From Chloroflexota bacterium (lineage in GTDB: Bacteria; Chloroflexota; Anaerolineae; Promineifilales; Promineifilaceae), in assembly GCA_024223125.1 (NCBI GenBank), contig JAAEOP010000014.1, positions 1 through 39,829 on the forward strand: DNA of 39,829 nucleotides, written 5' to 3'. Both the position numbers and the translations under genes were made by a program. The notes beneath the pieces are model-generated. The model ran no database searches. It had not been told where the DNA came from and was given only the letters and a program-made list of their open reading frames with translations. Of this stretch, positions 23,810 through 32,507 are shown one piece after another (the stretch's first letter is position 1; the number at the start of each line of letters is the position of its first letter).

Positions 23810-24640
23810 GTGCAAATACCTTTTCTTGATGTTGGCGGCGATGGCCCTATTTTGCATTTTGCCCATCCCAATGCGTATCCGCCAGAATGTTTCCGCCAAT
23901 TTTTAGCTCCTCTGTCAGAACAATACCATGTCTTCGCCGGGATACAGCGCCCATTGTGGGCCAATCAAAAACCGGAAGAGTTGGCTGATTGGCAAGTGCT
24001 TGTGGATGACATGATTTGCTTGTTTGAGCAGCAAGGTTGGCAAAATGTGATTGGTGTGGGACATTCTTTAGGCGCGGCCGTAACCATGTTAACGGCCGTG
24101 CGCCACCCCGAATTCTTTAGCAAACTGGCCTTGCTGGACCCCGTTTTTCTGGCGCCATCACTTCTGCAAGCGGCCGCTCAAATACCAGATGCCGCCACCC
24201 AAAATCCGTATGTACAGGGAGCGCTGAACCGGCGCAACCTGTGGACAGATAAAAAGGCAGCCTTTACCCATTACCGACGTAAGCGTGTGTTTAATCGTTG
24301 GTCAGACGCTGCCTTGTGGGATTATGTTAACAACGCTATCGTACCAGATGGATCGGGTGACGTAACCCTGCGCTATAAACGGGAATGGGAAGCTCGGTTT
24401 TATTCACTATTATTACAGCAAGGTGGGGCTGTATGGGAGGCGTTGCCGGATGTCAGACAACCCACACTAGCAGTACGAGCGCTGGAAACGGATACATTGA
24501 TCCCTGAAGGGTGGCAGTTGTGGCAGGAATTGCAGCCAGGGGCAACTTTTATAGAAGCGCCGGATGTCAGCCATTTGTTGATTATGGAACGGCCGTTGGC
24601 AATGGCCCAATTAGTTTTAGATTGGTTGGCTGAGGGTTAA
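23810..24640 (+). CDS. Alpha/beta hydrolase
   Basis: A 276-aa single-domain hydrolase. The nucleophile elbow is IGVGHSLGAAV (Ser near residue 85), the oxyanion region is near LHFAHPNAYPPE, and the catalytic His is probably in VSHLLIMERP close to the end. The start is a GTG at 23810, with AAAGGAG about 13 nt upstream. No signal peptide is present. It is transcribed away from the GbsR-like regulator, and the operator between them could control both directions. The substrate is unknown; the fold covers esterases, haloperoxidases and related enzymes. Confidence 0.88.
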   Translation: MQIPFLDVGGDGPILHFAHPNAYPPECFRQFLAPLSEQYHVFAGIQRPLWANQKPEELADWQVLVDDMICLFEQQGWQNVIGVGHSLGAAVTMLTAVRHPEFFSKLALLDPVFLAPSLLQAAAQIPDAATQNPYVQGALNRRNLWTDKKAAFTHYRRKRVFNRWSDAALWDYVNNAIVPDGSGDVTLRYKREWEARFYSLLLQQGGAVWEALPDVRQPTLAVRALETDTLIPEGWQLWQELQPGATFIEAPDVSHLLIMERPLAMAQLVLDWLAEG

Positions 24641-24684
24641 TGTTTTGTCATGACTACAATGGATAAAGGAAGAAACGGATATGC

Positions 24685-24739
24685 TTGTAGCGCGAGTTGG
24701 TAAATCGCACCGGAGACGATTTACCAACTCGTCCTACAA
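24685..24739. repeat. Large intergenic hairpin (cgagttggtaaatcg)
   Basis: Perfect 15-bp arms (24693-24707 and 24717-24731) with a 9-bp loop, extended outward by TTGTAG/CTACAA (24685-24690, 24734-24739). It lies between two convergent genes and may help termination. It resembles the TTGTAGGGCGATTTGCAAATCG-style hairpins, and shares its outer ends and core with 32469-32513. Confidence 0.75.
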
Positions 24740-24754
24740 AAATGTCTCTGCAGT

Positions 24755-25252
24755 CTATTCCCCAACAATCGTTTCGATGGTCAGTAATTTGCATACGTTG
24801 GCAGCGTTAATACACACATCAAATTCACCTGTATAACGGCCTGTTTGTTGGGGCTGCATGGTGAGTTGGATAACGGCCGTGCCTGACAAGGCTTGCTCAA
24901 AAATAAAACTTTCAAAACTAACCAGAGGAATCGAAACCTGTTCAGAATAGGCCGGATCGGCATTGATCAGCACAATATTCTGCAAATAATCGTCTGAAAT
25001 ATCTATGCTGTGAATTGTTTGCGGCATACCCGGATAGGTACTTTCCACACGGACAATAATTTGAAACGGCTCGTTCACATTAACCCGTGGCGGCGCATCA
25101 ATTTGAACGGCAACTGTATCCGGTTCCAGACCGGCTGTTGACTGTAATATCCACCCCCCAATCAACAAACCCAAACAAGAGATAGTGCAAAGTATGATGC
25201 TTATACCGCTAAGAACAATCACAATTTTTCGCTTCATACCGATTGAGATCAT
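24755..25252 (-). CDS. Membrane-anchored extracytoplasmic protein of unknown function
   Basis: A 165-aa protein with one N-terminal hydrophobic segment (IVIVLSGISIILCTISCLGL, then LIGGWIL) after MKRK. The rest is a beta-rich domain (AVQIDAPPRVNVNEPFQIIV, GRYTGEFDVCINAANVCKLL) with two Cys that could form a disulfide. It looks like an immunoglobulin-like or transglutaminase-associated beta-sandwich outside the cell. AAGGAAG precedes the ATG at 25252. I do not recognise a named family. It stands alone, convergent with the hydrolase gene. Confidence 0.75.
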   Translation of the reverse strand: MISIGMKRKIVIVLSGISIILCTISCLGLLIGGWILQSTAGLEPDTVAVQIDAPPRVNVNEPFQIIVRVESTYPGMPQTIHSIDISDDYLQNIVLINADPAYSEQVSIPLVSFESFIFEQALSGTAVIQLTMQPQQTGRYTGEFDVCINAANVCKLLTIETIVGE

Positions 25253-25426
25253 TCGTTTCTTCCTTTATTTGTTGTACTCACACAGCGGATAATTTAAGTT
25301 TTGACTTGACCTTGGTCAAACTGAACAAATACAGAAAAGATCATATGGTAATTATATACAACAAATTAAGGAAAAACCGCTAATTATTTCATTTTTGTTT
25401 GCCCATTTGGAAAGAACTCTGTAAAC

Positions 25427-25456
25427 TTGGTTACAGGGATAAAAGGGAGTTAAAAT
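25427..25456 (+). promoter_or_regulatory. Possible promoter of the oligopeptide ABC operon
   Basis: TTGGTT, an 18-bp spacer and TAAAAT. It would give a leader of about 120 nt that contains the REP-like hairpin. The -35 box is weak. Confidence 0.35.
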
Positions 25457-25499
25457 AGAGACCCTTGTGGGGCATGATAGTGAATTTTGCAGCTACCAG

Positions 25500-25564
25500 A
25501 GGTGCGATACACTTACAAAAGGTTATGTTACAACATATTACTCTGGTAAAAGTGCAGCGCACCT
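25500..25564. repeat. REP-like palindrome, copy 2 (degenerate)
   Basis: Arms aggtgcgatacactt (25500-25514) and aagtgcagcgcacct (25550-25564) pair at 13 of 15 positions around a 35-bp loop. The arm ends AGGTGC and CACTT are shared with the perfect copy at 671-736. Outside the arms, ACCAGA and inside, TCTGGT also pair. Confidence 0.6.
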
Positions 25565-25583
25565 GAAATAAAAGAAGAGGAAT

Positions 25584-26591
25584 ATGGCAAATCCAATCCT
25601 AGAAGTCCGTGATCTGGAAACGAGATTTTACACCGAAGATGGCATTGTTCATGCTGTCAACGGCATTAGCTATTCTCTGGATGAAGGTGAATCCTTGGCC
25701 ATCGTGGGGGAAAGCGGATCCGGCAAATCCGTTGGTGTCTTATCCATTATGGGGCTTATCCCCAACCCGCCAGGTAAAGTTGAAGTGGGCAAAGTTATTT
25801 TCGACGGCCGTGACATCCTCAAAATCTCCACAGACGAACTGCGCCAAATACGGGGTCGTGAAATTGCCATGATTTTCCAAGACCCCATGACTTCCCTCAA
25901 CCCAGTCCTCACCGTCGGCCGTCAGATGACCGAATCCATCAAACTGCACATGGATATGAACAGTAACGAGGCCAAAGAGCGAGCGGCCGAGTTACTCAGT
26001 GTGGTTGGCTTACCCAGCGCCCGCGACCGGCTAAAAGATTATCCCCACCAATTTTCCGGCGGACAACGCCAGCGCATCATGATTGCCATGGCTCTCAGCT
26101 GCGACCCGAAAATCCTCATCGCCGATGAACCAACGACTGCCCTGGATGTAACTATTCAGGCCCAAATTGTCGAACTGGTGCAAAAACTCCAGGAAGATTT
26201 TGGCATGGCTATCATCTGGATTACCCATGATTTAGGCGTCGTTGCCGGTATGGTAGAAAAAGTAGCTGTCATGTACTCTGGCTACATCATTGAACAAGGT
26301 CCCGTCCACGATGTCTATAATAAGTCCAGCCATCCTTATACATTAGGTTTGCTACAATCAATTCCCCAAGTAGATGCCAGTGAAAGAACGCGACTCTCAT
26401 CAATTAAGGGACTCCCGCCTGATTTGCTCCAAAAACCAACCCATTGCCCTTTTGCCCCCCGCTGCCCCTTTGTCATAGACCAATGTTGGGAAGAAAACCC
26501 CACTTTACAACCCATAGCTCCCAATCATACAGCCGCCTGTTGGCGCTGGGAAGAGGTTCGTGAACAACAAACCTTTGGAGTGCCCGCATGA
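25584..26591 (+). CDS. Dipeptide/oligopeptide ABC transporter ATPase (OppD/DppD type)
   Basis: A 335-aa ATPase. It has Walker A GESGSGKS, the Q-loop [16 protein letters not shown], the signature FSGGQRQR, Walker [15 protein letters not shown] and the H-loop THDLGVVA. The C-terminal extension [15 protein letters not shown] is typical of OppD/DppD, where such Cys residues can bind an iron-sulfur cluster. It powers peptide uptake together with the next ATPase. The stop overlaps the next start by 4 bp (ATGA). It is the first gene of a complete five-gene operon. Confidence 0.95.
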   Translation: MANPILEVRDLETRFYTEDGIVHAVNGISYSLDEGESLAIVGESGSGKSVGVLSIMGLIPNPPGKVEVGKVIFDGRDILKISTDELRQIRGREIAMIFQDPMTSLNPVLTVGRQMTESIKLHMDMNSNEAKERAAELLSVVGLPSARDRLKDYPHQFSGGQRQRIMIAMALSCDPKILIADEPTTALDVTIQAQIVELVQKLQEDFGMAIIWITHDLGVVAGMVEKVAVMYSGYIIEQGPVHDVYNKSSHPYTLGLLQSIPQVDASERTRLSSIKGLPPDLLQKPTHCPFAPRCPFVIDQCWEENPTLQPIAPNHTAACWRWEEVREQQTFGVPA

Positions 26592-27601
26592 GCCAAAATA
26601 ACGGATCAGACAGAGAAGTATTAGTCGAAGTAAAACAATTGAAATTACATTTTCCCATCAAACGGGGTGTTATTCGCCGTCAGGTGGGCGCTGTTCAAGC
26701 TGTAGACGGCCTTACCTTCAATATTTATAAAGGTGAAACATTGGGGCTAGTGGGTGAAAGCGGCTGTGGCAAATCCACCACCGGCCGCGCCATTTTACAA
26801 CTTCTAAAACCAACTGAGGGCGAAGTTTATTTTGAGGACGAAGATTTAACCCAACTCAATAAGAGCCAGATGCGTAAAGCCCGCCGTCATATGCAAATGA
26901 TCTTTCAAGACCCACAGGCATCCTTAAATCCCCGCCTGACAGTTGGGGCCATTATTAGCGAACCCCTGGAAATTCACAGCATCGGCGACAAATCCAGCCG
27001 CAAAGAACGGGTGCGAGAACTGCTCAAATTAGTGGGACTCAACCCCTTTTTCATCAATCGTTACCCGCATGAATTTTCTGGCGGCCAACGGCAGCGTATT
27101 GGCATTGCCCGCGCCCTGGCGACCAATCCCAGTTTCATTGTGGCTGACGAACCGATTTCAGCCTTAGATGTTTCTATCCAAGCCCAGGTTGTTAACTTAA
27201 TGGATGATTTGAAGGAAGAGTTGGGCTTGACTTATTTATTTATTGCCCATGATCTTTCCATGGTACGGTACATCAGTGACCGGGTGGCGGTTATGTACCT
27301 CGGCCGTATTGTAGAACTAGGTAAGCGGGATGAAGTGTACGACCAACCGCTGCACCCTTATACCCAGGCGTTGCTTTCTGCCATTCCCGTACCAGACCCA
27401 GACAAAGAAGAAAAACGACAGCGCATCATTTTACAGGGCGAAGTGCCTAACCCGGCTAATCCTCCCCAGGCGTGCCGGTTCCACACGCGCTGCTCCCATG
27501 TTACCGACATCTGCAAACAGGAAGACCCTGAATACCGGAATATGGGCACAGAGAGTAATCTCCATATGGTAGCCTGCCATCATGCAGAGAATTTTAAATA
27601 G
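26588..27601 (+). CDS. Dipeptide/oligopeptide ABC transporter ATPase (OppF/DppF type)
   Basis: A 337-aa ATPase with Walker [27 protein letters not shown], the signature [22 protein letters not shown] and [12 protein letters not shown]. The C-terminal [14 protein letters not shown] matches OppF/DppF. It forms a heterodimer with the preceding ATPase on the cytoplasmic side of the two permeases. Its start overlaps the upstream stop, so production is coupled. Confidence 0.95.
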   Translation: MSQNNGSDREVLVEVKQLKLHFPIKRGVIRRQVGAVQAVDGLTFNIYKGETLGLVGESGCGKSTTGRAILQLLKPTEGEVYFEDEDLTQLNKSQMRKARRHMQMIFQDPQASLNPRLTVGAIISEPLEIHSIGDKSSRKERVRELLKLVGLNPFFINRYPHEFSGGQRQRIGIARALATNPSFIVADEPISALDVSIQAQVVNLMDDLKEELGLTYLFIAHDLSMVRYISDRVAVMYLGRIVELGKRDEVYDQPLHPYTQALLSAIPVPDPDKEEKRQRIILQGEVPNPANPPQACRFHTRCSHVTDICKQEDPEYRNMGTESNLHMVACHHAENFK

Positions 27602-27633
27602 TGACCTGGTCATCGTTTGATCCTAACGTGACC

Positions 27634-27697
27634 TGTCATTCCCGCGAAGGCGGGAATCCACAAATGAAGATAAATTCCTGCCTTCGCAGGAATGACA
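27634..27697. repeat. dRS3-like repeat pair (attcccgc-gaag-gcgggaat), copy 1
   Basis: It begins TGTCATTCCCGCGAAGGCGG and ends in CCTTCGCAGGAATGACA. Each end is itself a hairpin (27638-27657 and 27674-27693), and the ends pair over GTCATTCC...GGAATGAC. A second copy lies at 30079-30145, so the pair flanks the peptide-binding protein gene. The core is the ATTCCC-N8-GGGAAT type known as dRS3 in Neisseria and found in many other bacteria. Confidence 0.85.
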
Positions 27698-27706
27698 AGT
27701 AATTTT

Positions 27707-27809
27707 AAAGGAGGTGATGCTTAAGAAAAGATGATTTAGAGGAGAGGTGAAGTACACCTTTATTACACACAACCCCCCAAACAAATCTCAAAATATGTGG
27801 AGGAGATTC
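27707..27809 (+). promoter_or_regulatory. Leader of the peptide-binding protein gene with two Shine-Dalgarno sites
   Basis: AAAGGAGG (27707-27714) is a near-perfect anti-16S match, followed by a tiny frame ATGCTTAAGAAAAGATGA (27717). A second site, GGAGGAG (27799-27805), serves the real start at 27810. The leader of the other binding protein (39430 onward) has the same layout. Confidence 0.5.
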
Positions 27810-29708
27810 ATGTTTACAAATAAAAAAACAATTTGGTTGGCACTGTTGATCGTTTTCGGACTCGCAGTAGCTGCTTGCCAGCCTCAAACTGAAGTGCAGA
27901 CAGTAGAAGTGACCCGTGTTGTCACTGAAACCGTCGTCGAAACCGTGGTAGAAGAAGGAGAAACAATAGAAGTAACCCGTGTTGTTACCGAAACTGTTGT
28001 AGAAACAGTAACCGTTGAAGTTGCAGTTGAATCGGAAGAGGCCATGGAAGATCATCCAGTGACTTTGTACTGGAACTTCCAAACCGAACCGCCTTCGGCC
28101 GATCCCGCTTTGGCTACTGACACAACCTCTGTTGACCTGGCTGGCAACATGTTTGTTGGTCTGACTAAATTTGATCCCGTCACTGGCGAGATTCAACCTT
28201 ATCTGGCAACAGATTGGGAAACGGGCGAGGATGCTGATGGCAACCAAACCTGGACATTCAATATGCGCGACGACGTAGCCTGGATCAATTACGATCCCGT
28301 TACCGGTGAGACCACACAAGAAGTTGATGCTGACGGGAACCCCCGCTTCGCCAATGCCCACGATGTTGTCTACGGCGTCAAACGTACCCTTGATCCGGCC
28401 ACAGCTTCCGATTACGCCTACGTCCTGTACATCATCAAGAATGGTCAGGCTGTGAATGAAGGGTCGGAAGAAGTAACTTTGGATGATGTCGGCGTGGTTG
28501 CTCTGGATGATTATACTGTCCAATTCACATTAGAAAACCCGGCTGGTTTCTTCCCCGCCATTGCCGGTATGTGGATAGCCGATGCCCAGCCCCAATGGGC
28601 TATTGAAGAGTATGGCGACAAATGGACCGAGGCCGGTTTCATTGTCACTAACGGCCCCTACGCCATGGAATCCTGGATTCATGGTGGTCAGTTGAATTTG
28701 GTCAAGAACCCGCTGTGGGTTAATGTGGACGATGTCCAGATCGAACGAATTGAAGGCGTCATGGTAACGGAAGATTCTACCGCCTTTGCCATGTACGAAA
28801 ACAATGAACTAGACACCACCGGCGTACCGCTGCCTGAAATTGACCGGGTCAAAGCAGATGCTACCCTCAGTACCGAATTCTTCAGTGCCCCGACGCCTTG
28901 TACTTACTATTATGGCTTTAACAACCAAAAGTACCCCTTCACTGATGTGCGGGTACGTACTGCCTTTGCCCAATCAATTGACCGGCAAAGCTTGATTGAC
29001 AACGTCACCAAGGGCGGCCAGACACCGGCCACATCTTTTGCCCCTCCAGGCATGTTTGGCGCTCCGGTACCGGGCACGATTGGTTTGCAGTATGATACCG
29101 ACGCAGCCAAAGCCTCCTTGCAAGCGTTCCTGGATGAAGAAGGAATAACCATAGATGAGTTCAATGAGCTGGGCGTCACCTTGATGCACAATACCAGTGA
29201 AGGTCATGCCTCCATTGCCGCCGCTATCCAACAGATGTGGGCCGACAACCTGGGCGTTACCGTAGGCGTTGACAACCAGGAATGGGCTGTTTATCTGGAT
29301 ACCATCGGCAAGACAACCCCCATCGAAGAAGCGCCGCATGTCTTCCGTCTAGGCTGGTGTGCTGACTACCCGGATGAAAACAACTGGGTACACGAGGTCT
29401 TCAACTCTGATGCTGGCGCCAACCGTCTGCGCCGTAATTGCACCGATGCGAATTGCAACGATGCGGGCACAAGTGAATTTGATGATTTGACGGTCGCTGC
29501 CGGTACAGCTCAAGACCCGGCCGAACGGGAAGTACTTTATGCTCAGGCTGAAGAAATTTTGGCTGTCACAGAAGCCGCTTACGCGCCGATCTATCATTAC
29601 ACAACTGTGAATGTTACCAAGCCGTGGCTGACACGTAACTTCCCCCCGTTGGGCGCCAATGACTTCTTTAACTGGACCATTGACCAAGCAGCCCAGCAAG
29701 GTAATTAG
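27810..29708 (+). CDS. Oligopeptide-type ABC substrate-binding lipoprotein (SBP_bac_5)
   Basis: The start at 27810 is chosen because GGAGGAG lies 4 nt upstream; the frame is open further back. The 632-aa product begins with a lipoprotein signal (KKTIWLALLIVFGLAVAAC) with the lipidated Cys near residue 22. A flexible linker contains VEVTRVVTETVVETV twice, a style typical of Chloroflexota lipoproteins that keeps the domain away from the membrane. The body is a family 5 binding protein (LYWNFQTEPPSADPALATDT, FNMRDDVAWINYDP, DVVYGVKRTLDPATASDYAY, FTDVRVRTAFAQSIDRQSLI). It captures peptides or similar solutes for the two permeases downstream. The gene is flanked by copies of the same dRS3-like repeat. 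Confidence 0.94.
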   Translation: MFTNKKTIWLALLIVFGLAVAACQPQTEVQTVEVTRVVTETVVETVVEEGETIEVTRVVTETVVETVTVEVAVESEEAMEDHPVTLYWNFQTEPPSADPALATDTTSVDLAGNMFVGLTKFDPVTGEIQPYLATDWETGEDADGNQTWTFNMRDDVAWINYDPVTGETTQEVDADGNPRFANAHDVVYGVKRTLDPATASDYAYVLYIIKNGQAVNEGSEEVTLDDVGVVALDDYTVQFTLENPAGFFPAIAGMWIADAQPQWAIEEYGDKWTEAGFIVTNGPYAMESWIHGGQLNLVKNPLWVNVDDVQIERIEGVMVTEDSTAFAMYENNELDTTGVPLPEIDRVKADATLSTEFFSAPTPCTYYYGFNNQKYPFTDVRVRTAFAQSIDRQSLIDNVTKGGQTPATSFAPPGMFGAPVPGTIGLQYDTDAAKASLQAFLDEEGITIDEFNELGVTLMHNTSEGHASIAAAIQQMWADNLGVTVGVDNQEWAVYLDTIGKTTPIEEAPHVFRLGWCADYPDENNWVHEVFNSDAGANRLRRNCTDANCNDAGTSEFDDLTVAAGTAQDPAEREVLYAQAEEILAVTEAAYAPIYHYTTVNVTKPWLTRNFPPLGANDFFNWTIDQAAQQGN

Positions 29709-29726
29709 CAAAATTTTAACCCTGTC

Positions 29727-29765
29727 TCAATGAGGAGATTTGATTTAATAGAATCTCCTCATTGA
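29727..29765. repeat. Intergenic hairpin (tcaatgaggagatt)
   Basis: Perfect 14-bp arms, 29727-29740 and 29752-29765, with an 11-bp loop, right after the binding-protein stop codon. The GAGGAGATT core is similar to the GGAGATT unit at 2431-2459. Confidence 0.75.
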
Positions 29766-29771
29766 TTACTT

Positions 29772-29807
29772 TAGACCCTAAAGGGTTTACAAAACCTTTA
29801 GGGTCTA
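29772..29807 (+). terminator. Possible terminator or attenuator hairpin
   Basis: A 13-bp stem (TAGACCCTAAAGG at 29772-29784 with 29795-29807), followed by ATAAAATTTTG. The T-run is short, so termination is probably partial. It would favour the binding protein over the downstream permeases. Confidence 0.5.
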
Positions 29808-29813
29808 TAAAAT

Positions 29814-29893
29814 TTTGTATACATTTGCTTTCTTTGTACGTATAATCAGAAAAACCTGTTAAACCTGACAAACAAGGCAAATGTATGCAAAAT
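29814..29893. repeat. Inverted repeat (ttttgtatacatttgc)
   Basis: Arms 29813-29828 and 29878-29893 match at 15 of 16 positions across a loop of about 49 bp that has no recognised feature. Confidence 0.6.
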
Positions 29894-29904
29894 TCCCTGA
29901 CTTA

Positions 29905-30046
29905 TACCAATCATTAGCTCAAGTGGCGGCTTATGTCATTTTGAGTGGAGCGAGAAATCTTTACAATATCGAGAAAAAGATTCCTCGGCTCCTCCAGAGA
30001 TTTGGAATGACATGAAACATGACGCCACTTGCTAACACGATTGGTA
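29905..30046. mobile_element. 142-bp nested palindrome (MITE-like)
   Basis: The outer arms TACCAATCATTAGC...AAGTGGCG and CGCCACTTGCTAACACGATTGGTA pair with small bulges. Inside them lies a second pair, ATGTCATT...AATGACAT, with GGAGCGAGAAATCTTT against AAGATTCCTCGGCTCC. The inner unit is a variant of the common TCATTCTGAGCGAAGCGAAGAATCT repeat. It encodes no protein. It may be a small non-autonomous element inserted into another repeat; a flanking duplication is not evident. Confidence 0.5.
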
Positions 30047-30078
30047 TTAGGGATGAAGTTTTATTGAACCAACAACTT

Positions 30079-30145
30079 GTCATTCCCGCGAAGGCGGGAA
30101 TCCAAACTTATAATACGCATGGATACCTGCCTTCGCAGGCATGAC
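30079..30145. repeat. dRS3-like repeat pair, copy 2
   Basis: GTCATTCCCGCGAAGGCGGG begins it and CCTTCGCAGGCATGAC ends it, with each end forming its own hairpin. It shares its first 22 bp exactly with copy 1 at 27635, but the central loop differs. Confidence 0.85.
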
Positions 30146-30165
30146 AGCAATCGAGGTAAATGACA

Positions 30166-31179
30166 ATGGCTCAATATCTAATTCGGCGAATGATTGGTTT
30201 TTTAGTTGTGCTGCTTGGCGTAATGATTGTAACCTTTGTATTGGTACGTAAGCTGCCCGGTGGCCCCTTTGACTTTGTAGGCGACCGGCAGTTGCCGCCT
30301 CAGGTGGTGGCCAATATTGAAGCCCGCTATCATTTAGATTGGCCAATGTGGAAGCAGTTCCTTTCTTATGTAGTGGGTGATGATATTCTCGGTGAAGAGG
30401 GCACATCTAGAGGCTTAATTCGGGGTGATTTTGGACTTTCACTTACTTTTCGTAGTCTAGCAGTGGCCGATATTATAGCCACAACCTTGCCCCTATCGTT
30501 CCAGCTTGGTTTTATGGCCTTATTTCTTGGGTTGCTCATGGGAGTGCCGGCCGGAACTCTGGCCGCGCTTAAACAGAACTCGATTTGGGATTATTTTGCT
30601 ACCTTTGGGGCTGTGTTTTTCCTGTCCGTGCCCAATCTGGTTTTGGCGCCTGTCTTAATCTGGATTTTTGCGCTGCGGTTAGGCTGGCTGCCCGTTGCCG
30701 GCTGGGAAGCACAAGAAGCCTGTTTTGGCGTTTTCCCCTGTGCCCAGGATGTTAATGTTGATTATTTCAAACATGCGATTTTGCCGGCGCTGGCTTTGGG
30801 CACGGCCGCGGCGGCTGGCATTGCCCGCCTGACACGGGGCAGCCTGCTGCAAGTTTTGCGTGAAGATTATATTCGCACTGCCCGCGCCAAAGGGTTAAAA
30901 GAGAAAACTGTTATCTGGCTGCACGCCATGAAAAATGGCATTATTCCTGTTGTTACTTACCTGGGGCCGGTATTTGCGGCCCTGATTACAGGAACCTTTA
31001 TTGTGGAACAGATTTTTGGTTTGAATGGCTTGGGTAAGCATTTTGTACAAAGCATTGGCAACCGGGATTACACCTTGTTAATGGGGGTGACGTTGCTCTA
31101 TTCAGTTGTTTTGATTGCGGCTAATTTGCTGGTAGACATCAGTTATGCGGCGTTGGATCCGCGTATTCGATTTGATTAG
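30166..31179 (+). CDS. Oligopeptide ABC transporter permease (OppB/DppB type)
   Basis: The start at 30166 (MAQYLIRRMIGF) is preferred because CGAGG lies 9 nt upstream; an ATG at 30160 is possible. The 337-aa protein has the OppB N-terminus (YLIRRMIGFLVVLLGVMIVT, then FVLVRKLPGGP), about six hydrophobic segments and the EAA motif in YIRTARAKGLKEKTVIWLHA. It ends with the typical YAALDPRIRFD. It pairs with the next permease to form the membrane channel. An insert-like stretch (WEAQEACFGVFPCAQDVNVD) lies in an extracytoplasmic loop and has two Cys. Confidence 0.94.
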   Translation: MAQYLIRRMIGFLVVLLGVMIVTFVLVRKLPGGPFDFVGDRQLPPQVVANIEARYHLDWPMWKQFLSYVVGDDILGEEGTSRGLIRGDFGLSLTFRSLAVADIIATTLPLSFQLGFMALFLGLLMGVPAGTLAALKQNSIWDYFATFGAVFFLSVPNLVLAPVLIWIFALRLGWLPVAGWEAQEACFGVFPCAQDVNVDYFKHAILPALALGTAAAAGIARLTRGSLLQVLREDYIRTARAKGLKEKTVIWLHAMKNGIIPVVTYLGPVFAALITGTFIVEQIFGLNGLGKHFVQSIGNRDYTLLMGVTLLYSVVLIAANLLVDISYAALDPRIRFD

Positions 31180-31190
31180 GAGTTAAGGAT

Positions 31191-32216
31191 ATGACAGTTG
31201 CCAAAATTGATCCCCCAGAAAATGCAGATGAAGTTTATGATGTTTCTTTTCGGCCGGAGCAAAGCCTTTTTCAACAATCTGCCCGACGTTTGTTTAGGAA
31301 TAAAGCCGCAGTTGTTGGCGGCATTTTTATCCTCATTTTGGTGTTGATGTCTGTTTTTGCACCGGTGATTACTTCCTACGATTTTGCCGAGCAGGATTTG
31401 CTGGCCAATAATGCTGTGCCGGCCTGGATGTTGTTTCTGCTGCCCGAAGGTGCAGAAAACTACGCTAACATCAGTGATAAATTTGTGCTGGGCGCCGATA
31501 GTTTAGGCCGGGATACGTGGACGCGGACAATTTATGGGGCGCGTATCTCTTTACAGTTTGCTTTTGCGGCCGCTGCGATTAGTTTAGTTGTCGGCACGGC
31601 TTACGGCGCTATTGCCGGCTATTTAGGGGGCTGGGCAGATGATATTATGATGCGTTTTGTGGATTTCTTATATGGATTTCCCTTTCTCATCATGGTTATC
31701 TTGATGCAATCTTATTTTAAGGCGCTGGCTTTGCGGGGCAGTGGCGGGCCGTTTGTGCAGGCGTTGATTAAGGCCAATGACAATATGGGTGGTTTACTGT
31801 TTATGTTTATTGCTATTGGTTTGATCAACTGGCTGACATTGGCCCGGGTGGCTCGCGGGCAAGTTCTTTCTTATAAGAAGAAGGAGTTTGTGGAAGCGGC
31901 CCATTCGATGGGGGCCAGTGATATGCGGATTATTTTGCGACATATTTTGCCCAACATTATGGGGCCGCTGATTGTGCTGGAAACGTTGGCGATTCCGGGT
32001 TACATTTTTTTGGAAGCGTTTTTAAGTTTTATTGGTTTAGGCGTCAATCCACCTACCCCCAGTTGGGGCATTATGATCGCGGAGGCGACGCAATCTTTAC
32101 GGGTGTATCCCAATCAGATTTTGATACCGGCTATCTTCCTCTCAGTAACAACGCTGGCATTTAACTTCTTGGGAGATGGTTTGCGGGATGCGTTTGATCC
32201 CAAGATGAAGAATTAA
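31191..32216 (+). CDS. Oligopeptide ABC transporter permease (OppC/DppC type)
   Basis: A 341-aa permease. The N-terminal OppC-like segment (SARRLFRNKAAVVGGIFILI, then LVLMSVFAP) is followed by LGADSLGRDTWTRTIYGARI, a hallmark of this subfamily. The EAA motif is in FVEAAHSMGASDMRIILRHI and the C-terminus is FLGDGLRDAFDPKMKN. A long loop after LRGSGGPFVQALIKANDN is larger than in model proteins. AGGAG precedes the ATG. It is the last gene of the operon, and an intrinsic terminator follows at 32313. Confidence 0.94.
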   Translation: MTVAKIDPPENADEVYDVSFRPEQSLFQQSARRLFRNKAAVVGGIFILILVLMSVFAPVITSYDFAEQDLLANNAVPAWMLFLLPEGAENYANISDKFVLGADSLGRDTWTRTIYGARISLQFAFAAAAISLVVGTAYGAIAGYLGGWADDIMMRFVDFLYGFPFLIMVILMQSYFKALALRGSGGPFVQALIKANDNMGGLLFMFIAIGLINWLTLARVARGQVLSYKKKEFVEAAHSMGASDMRIILRHILPNIMGPLIVLETLAIPGYIFLEAFLSFIGLGVNPPTPSWGIMIAEATQSLRVYPNQILIPAIFLSVTTLAFNFLGDGLRDAFDPKMKN

Positions 32217-32220
32217 CTGA

Positions 32221-32281
32221 TTTGTAGTACCCGCTTATGAATCACAATTAGCGGACTGACGGCTGAAGCTGCCACTACAAA
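32221..32281. repeat. Intergenic inverted repeat (tttgtagt)
   Basis: Outer arms TTTGTAGT (32221-32228) and ACTACAAA (32274-32281) enclose CCGCT (32231-32235) pairing with AGCGG (32250-32254). The TTGTAG/CTACAA ends recur at 24685-24739. Confidence 0.55.
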
Positions 32282-32312
32282 CGAATTTAGTAAGCAATGA
32301 ATAGCAAAGGAG

Positions 32313-32334
32313 ATCGCCGGTTTCGGCGATTTTT
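32313..32334 (+). terminator. Intrinsic terminator of the oligopeptide ABC operon
   Basis: A 7-bp stem ATCGCCG/CGGCGAT (32313-32319, 32324-32330) with a GTTT loop, directly followed by TTTTCTTTG. Confidence 0.85.
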
Positions 32335-32468
32335 CTTTGTAATAGGGTGACATCTTAAAAACAGAGAACATTGGGGCGGTTTGCTCCGTATAATTGGGAA
32401 GGTAACACGGCCGTCATACACAGGAGACACTATATGCTGCGGCGTACCATGAAGAATGAAAACTATAG

Positions 32469-32507
32469 CCCGATTTGCAAAATCGGGTGGCGATTTGCAA
32501 AATTGCC
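32469..32507. repeat. Two tandem hairpins (cccgatt / ggcgatt)
   Basis: CCCGATT-tgcaa-AATCGGG at 32469-32487 and GGCGATT-tgcaa-AATTGCC at 32489-32507 share the same loop, TGCAA. They form a duplicated unit of the GCGATTTGCAAATCGC repeat family and are followed by CCTACA. Confidence 0.7.

Larger units (their letters stand above)
25253..25583. other. 331-bp regulatory gap before the oligopeptide ABC operon
   Basis: No gene is seen. A perfect palindrome TTGACC-TT-GGTCAA lies at 25306-25319 and could be an operator. A plausible plus-strand promoter is TTGGTT (25427-25432), 18 bp, TAAAAT (25451-25456). A degenerate REP-like repeat fills 25500-25564. GAAGAGGA precedes the first ATPase gene. Confidence 0.5.
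29709..30165. other. 457-bp gap packed with palindromic repeats
   Basis: No gene is seen. Five inverted repeats stand in a row: 29727-29765, 29772-29807, 29814-29893, 29905-30046 and 30079-30145. They separate the binding-protein gene from its permease genes. This may lower expression of the permeases relative to the binding protein. Each is listed separately. Confidence 0.7.

Noticed and set aside
29905..30046. Insertion sequence
   Set aside because: No transposase reading frame and no obvious target-site duplication; at most a non-autonomous palindromic element.
27634..30145. Transfer from Neisseria because of dRS3-like repeats
   Set aside because: The ATTCCC-N8-GGGAAT type of repeat occurs in many phyla, and the genes here are not neisserial.
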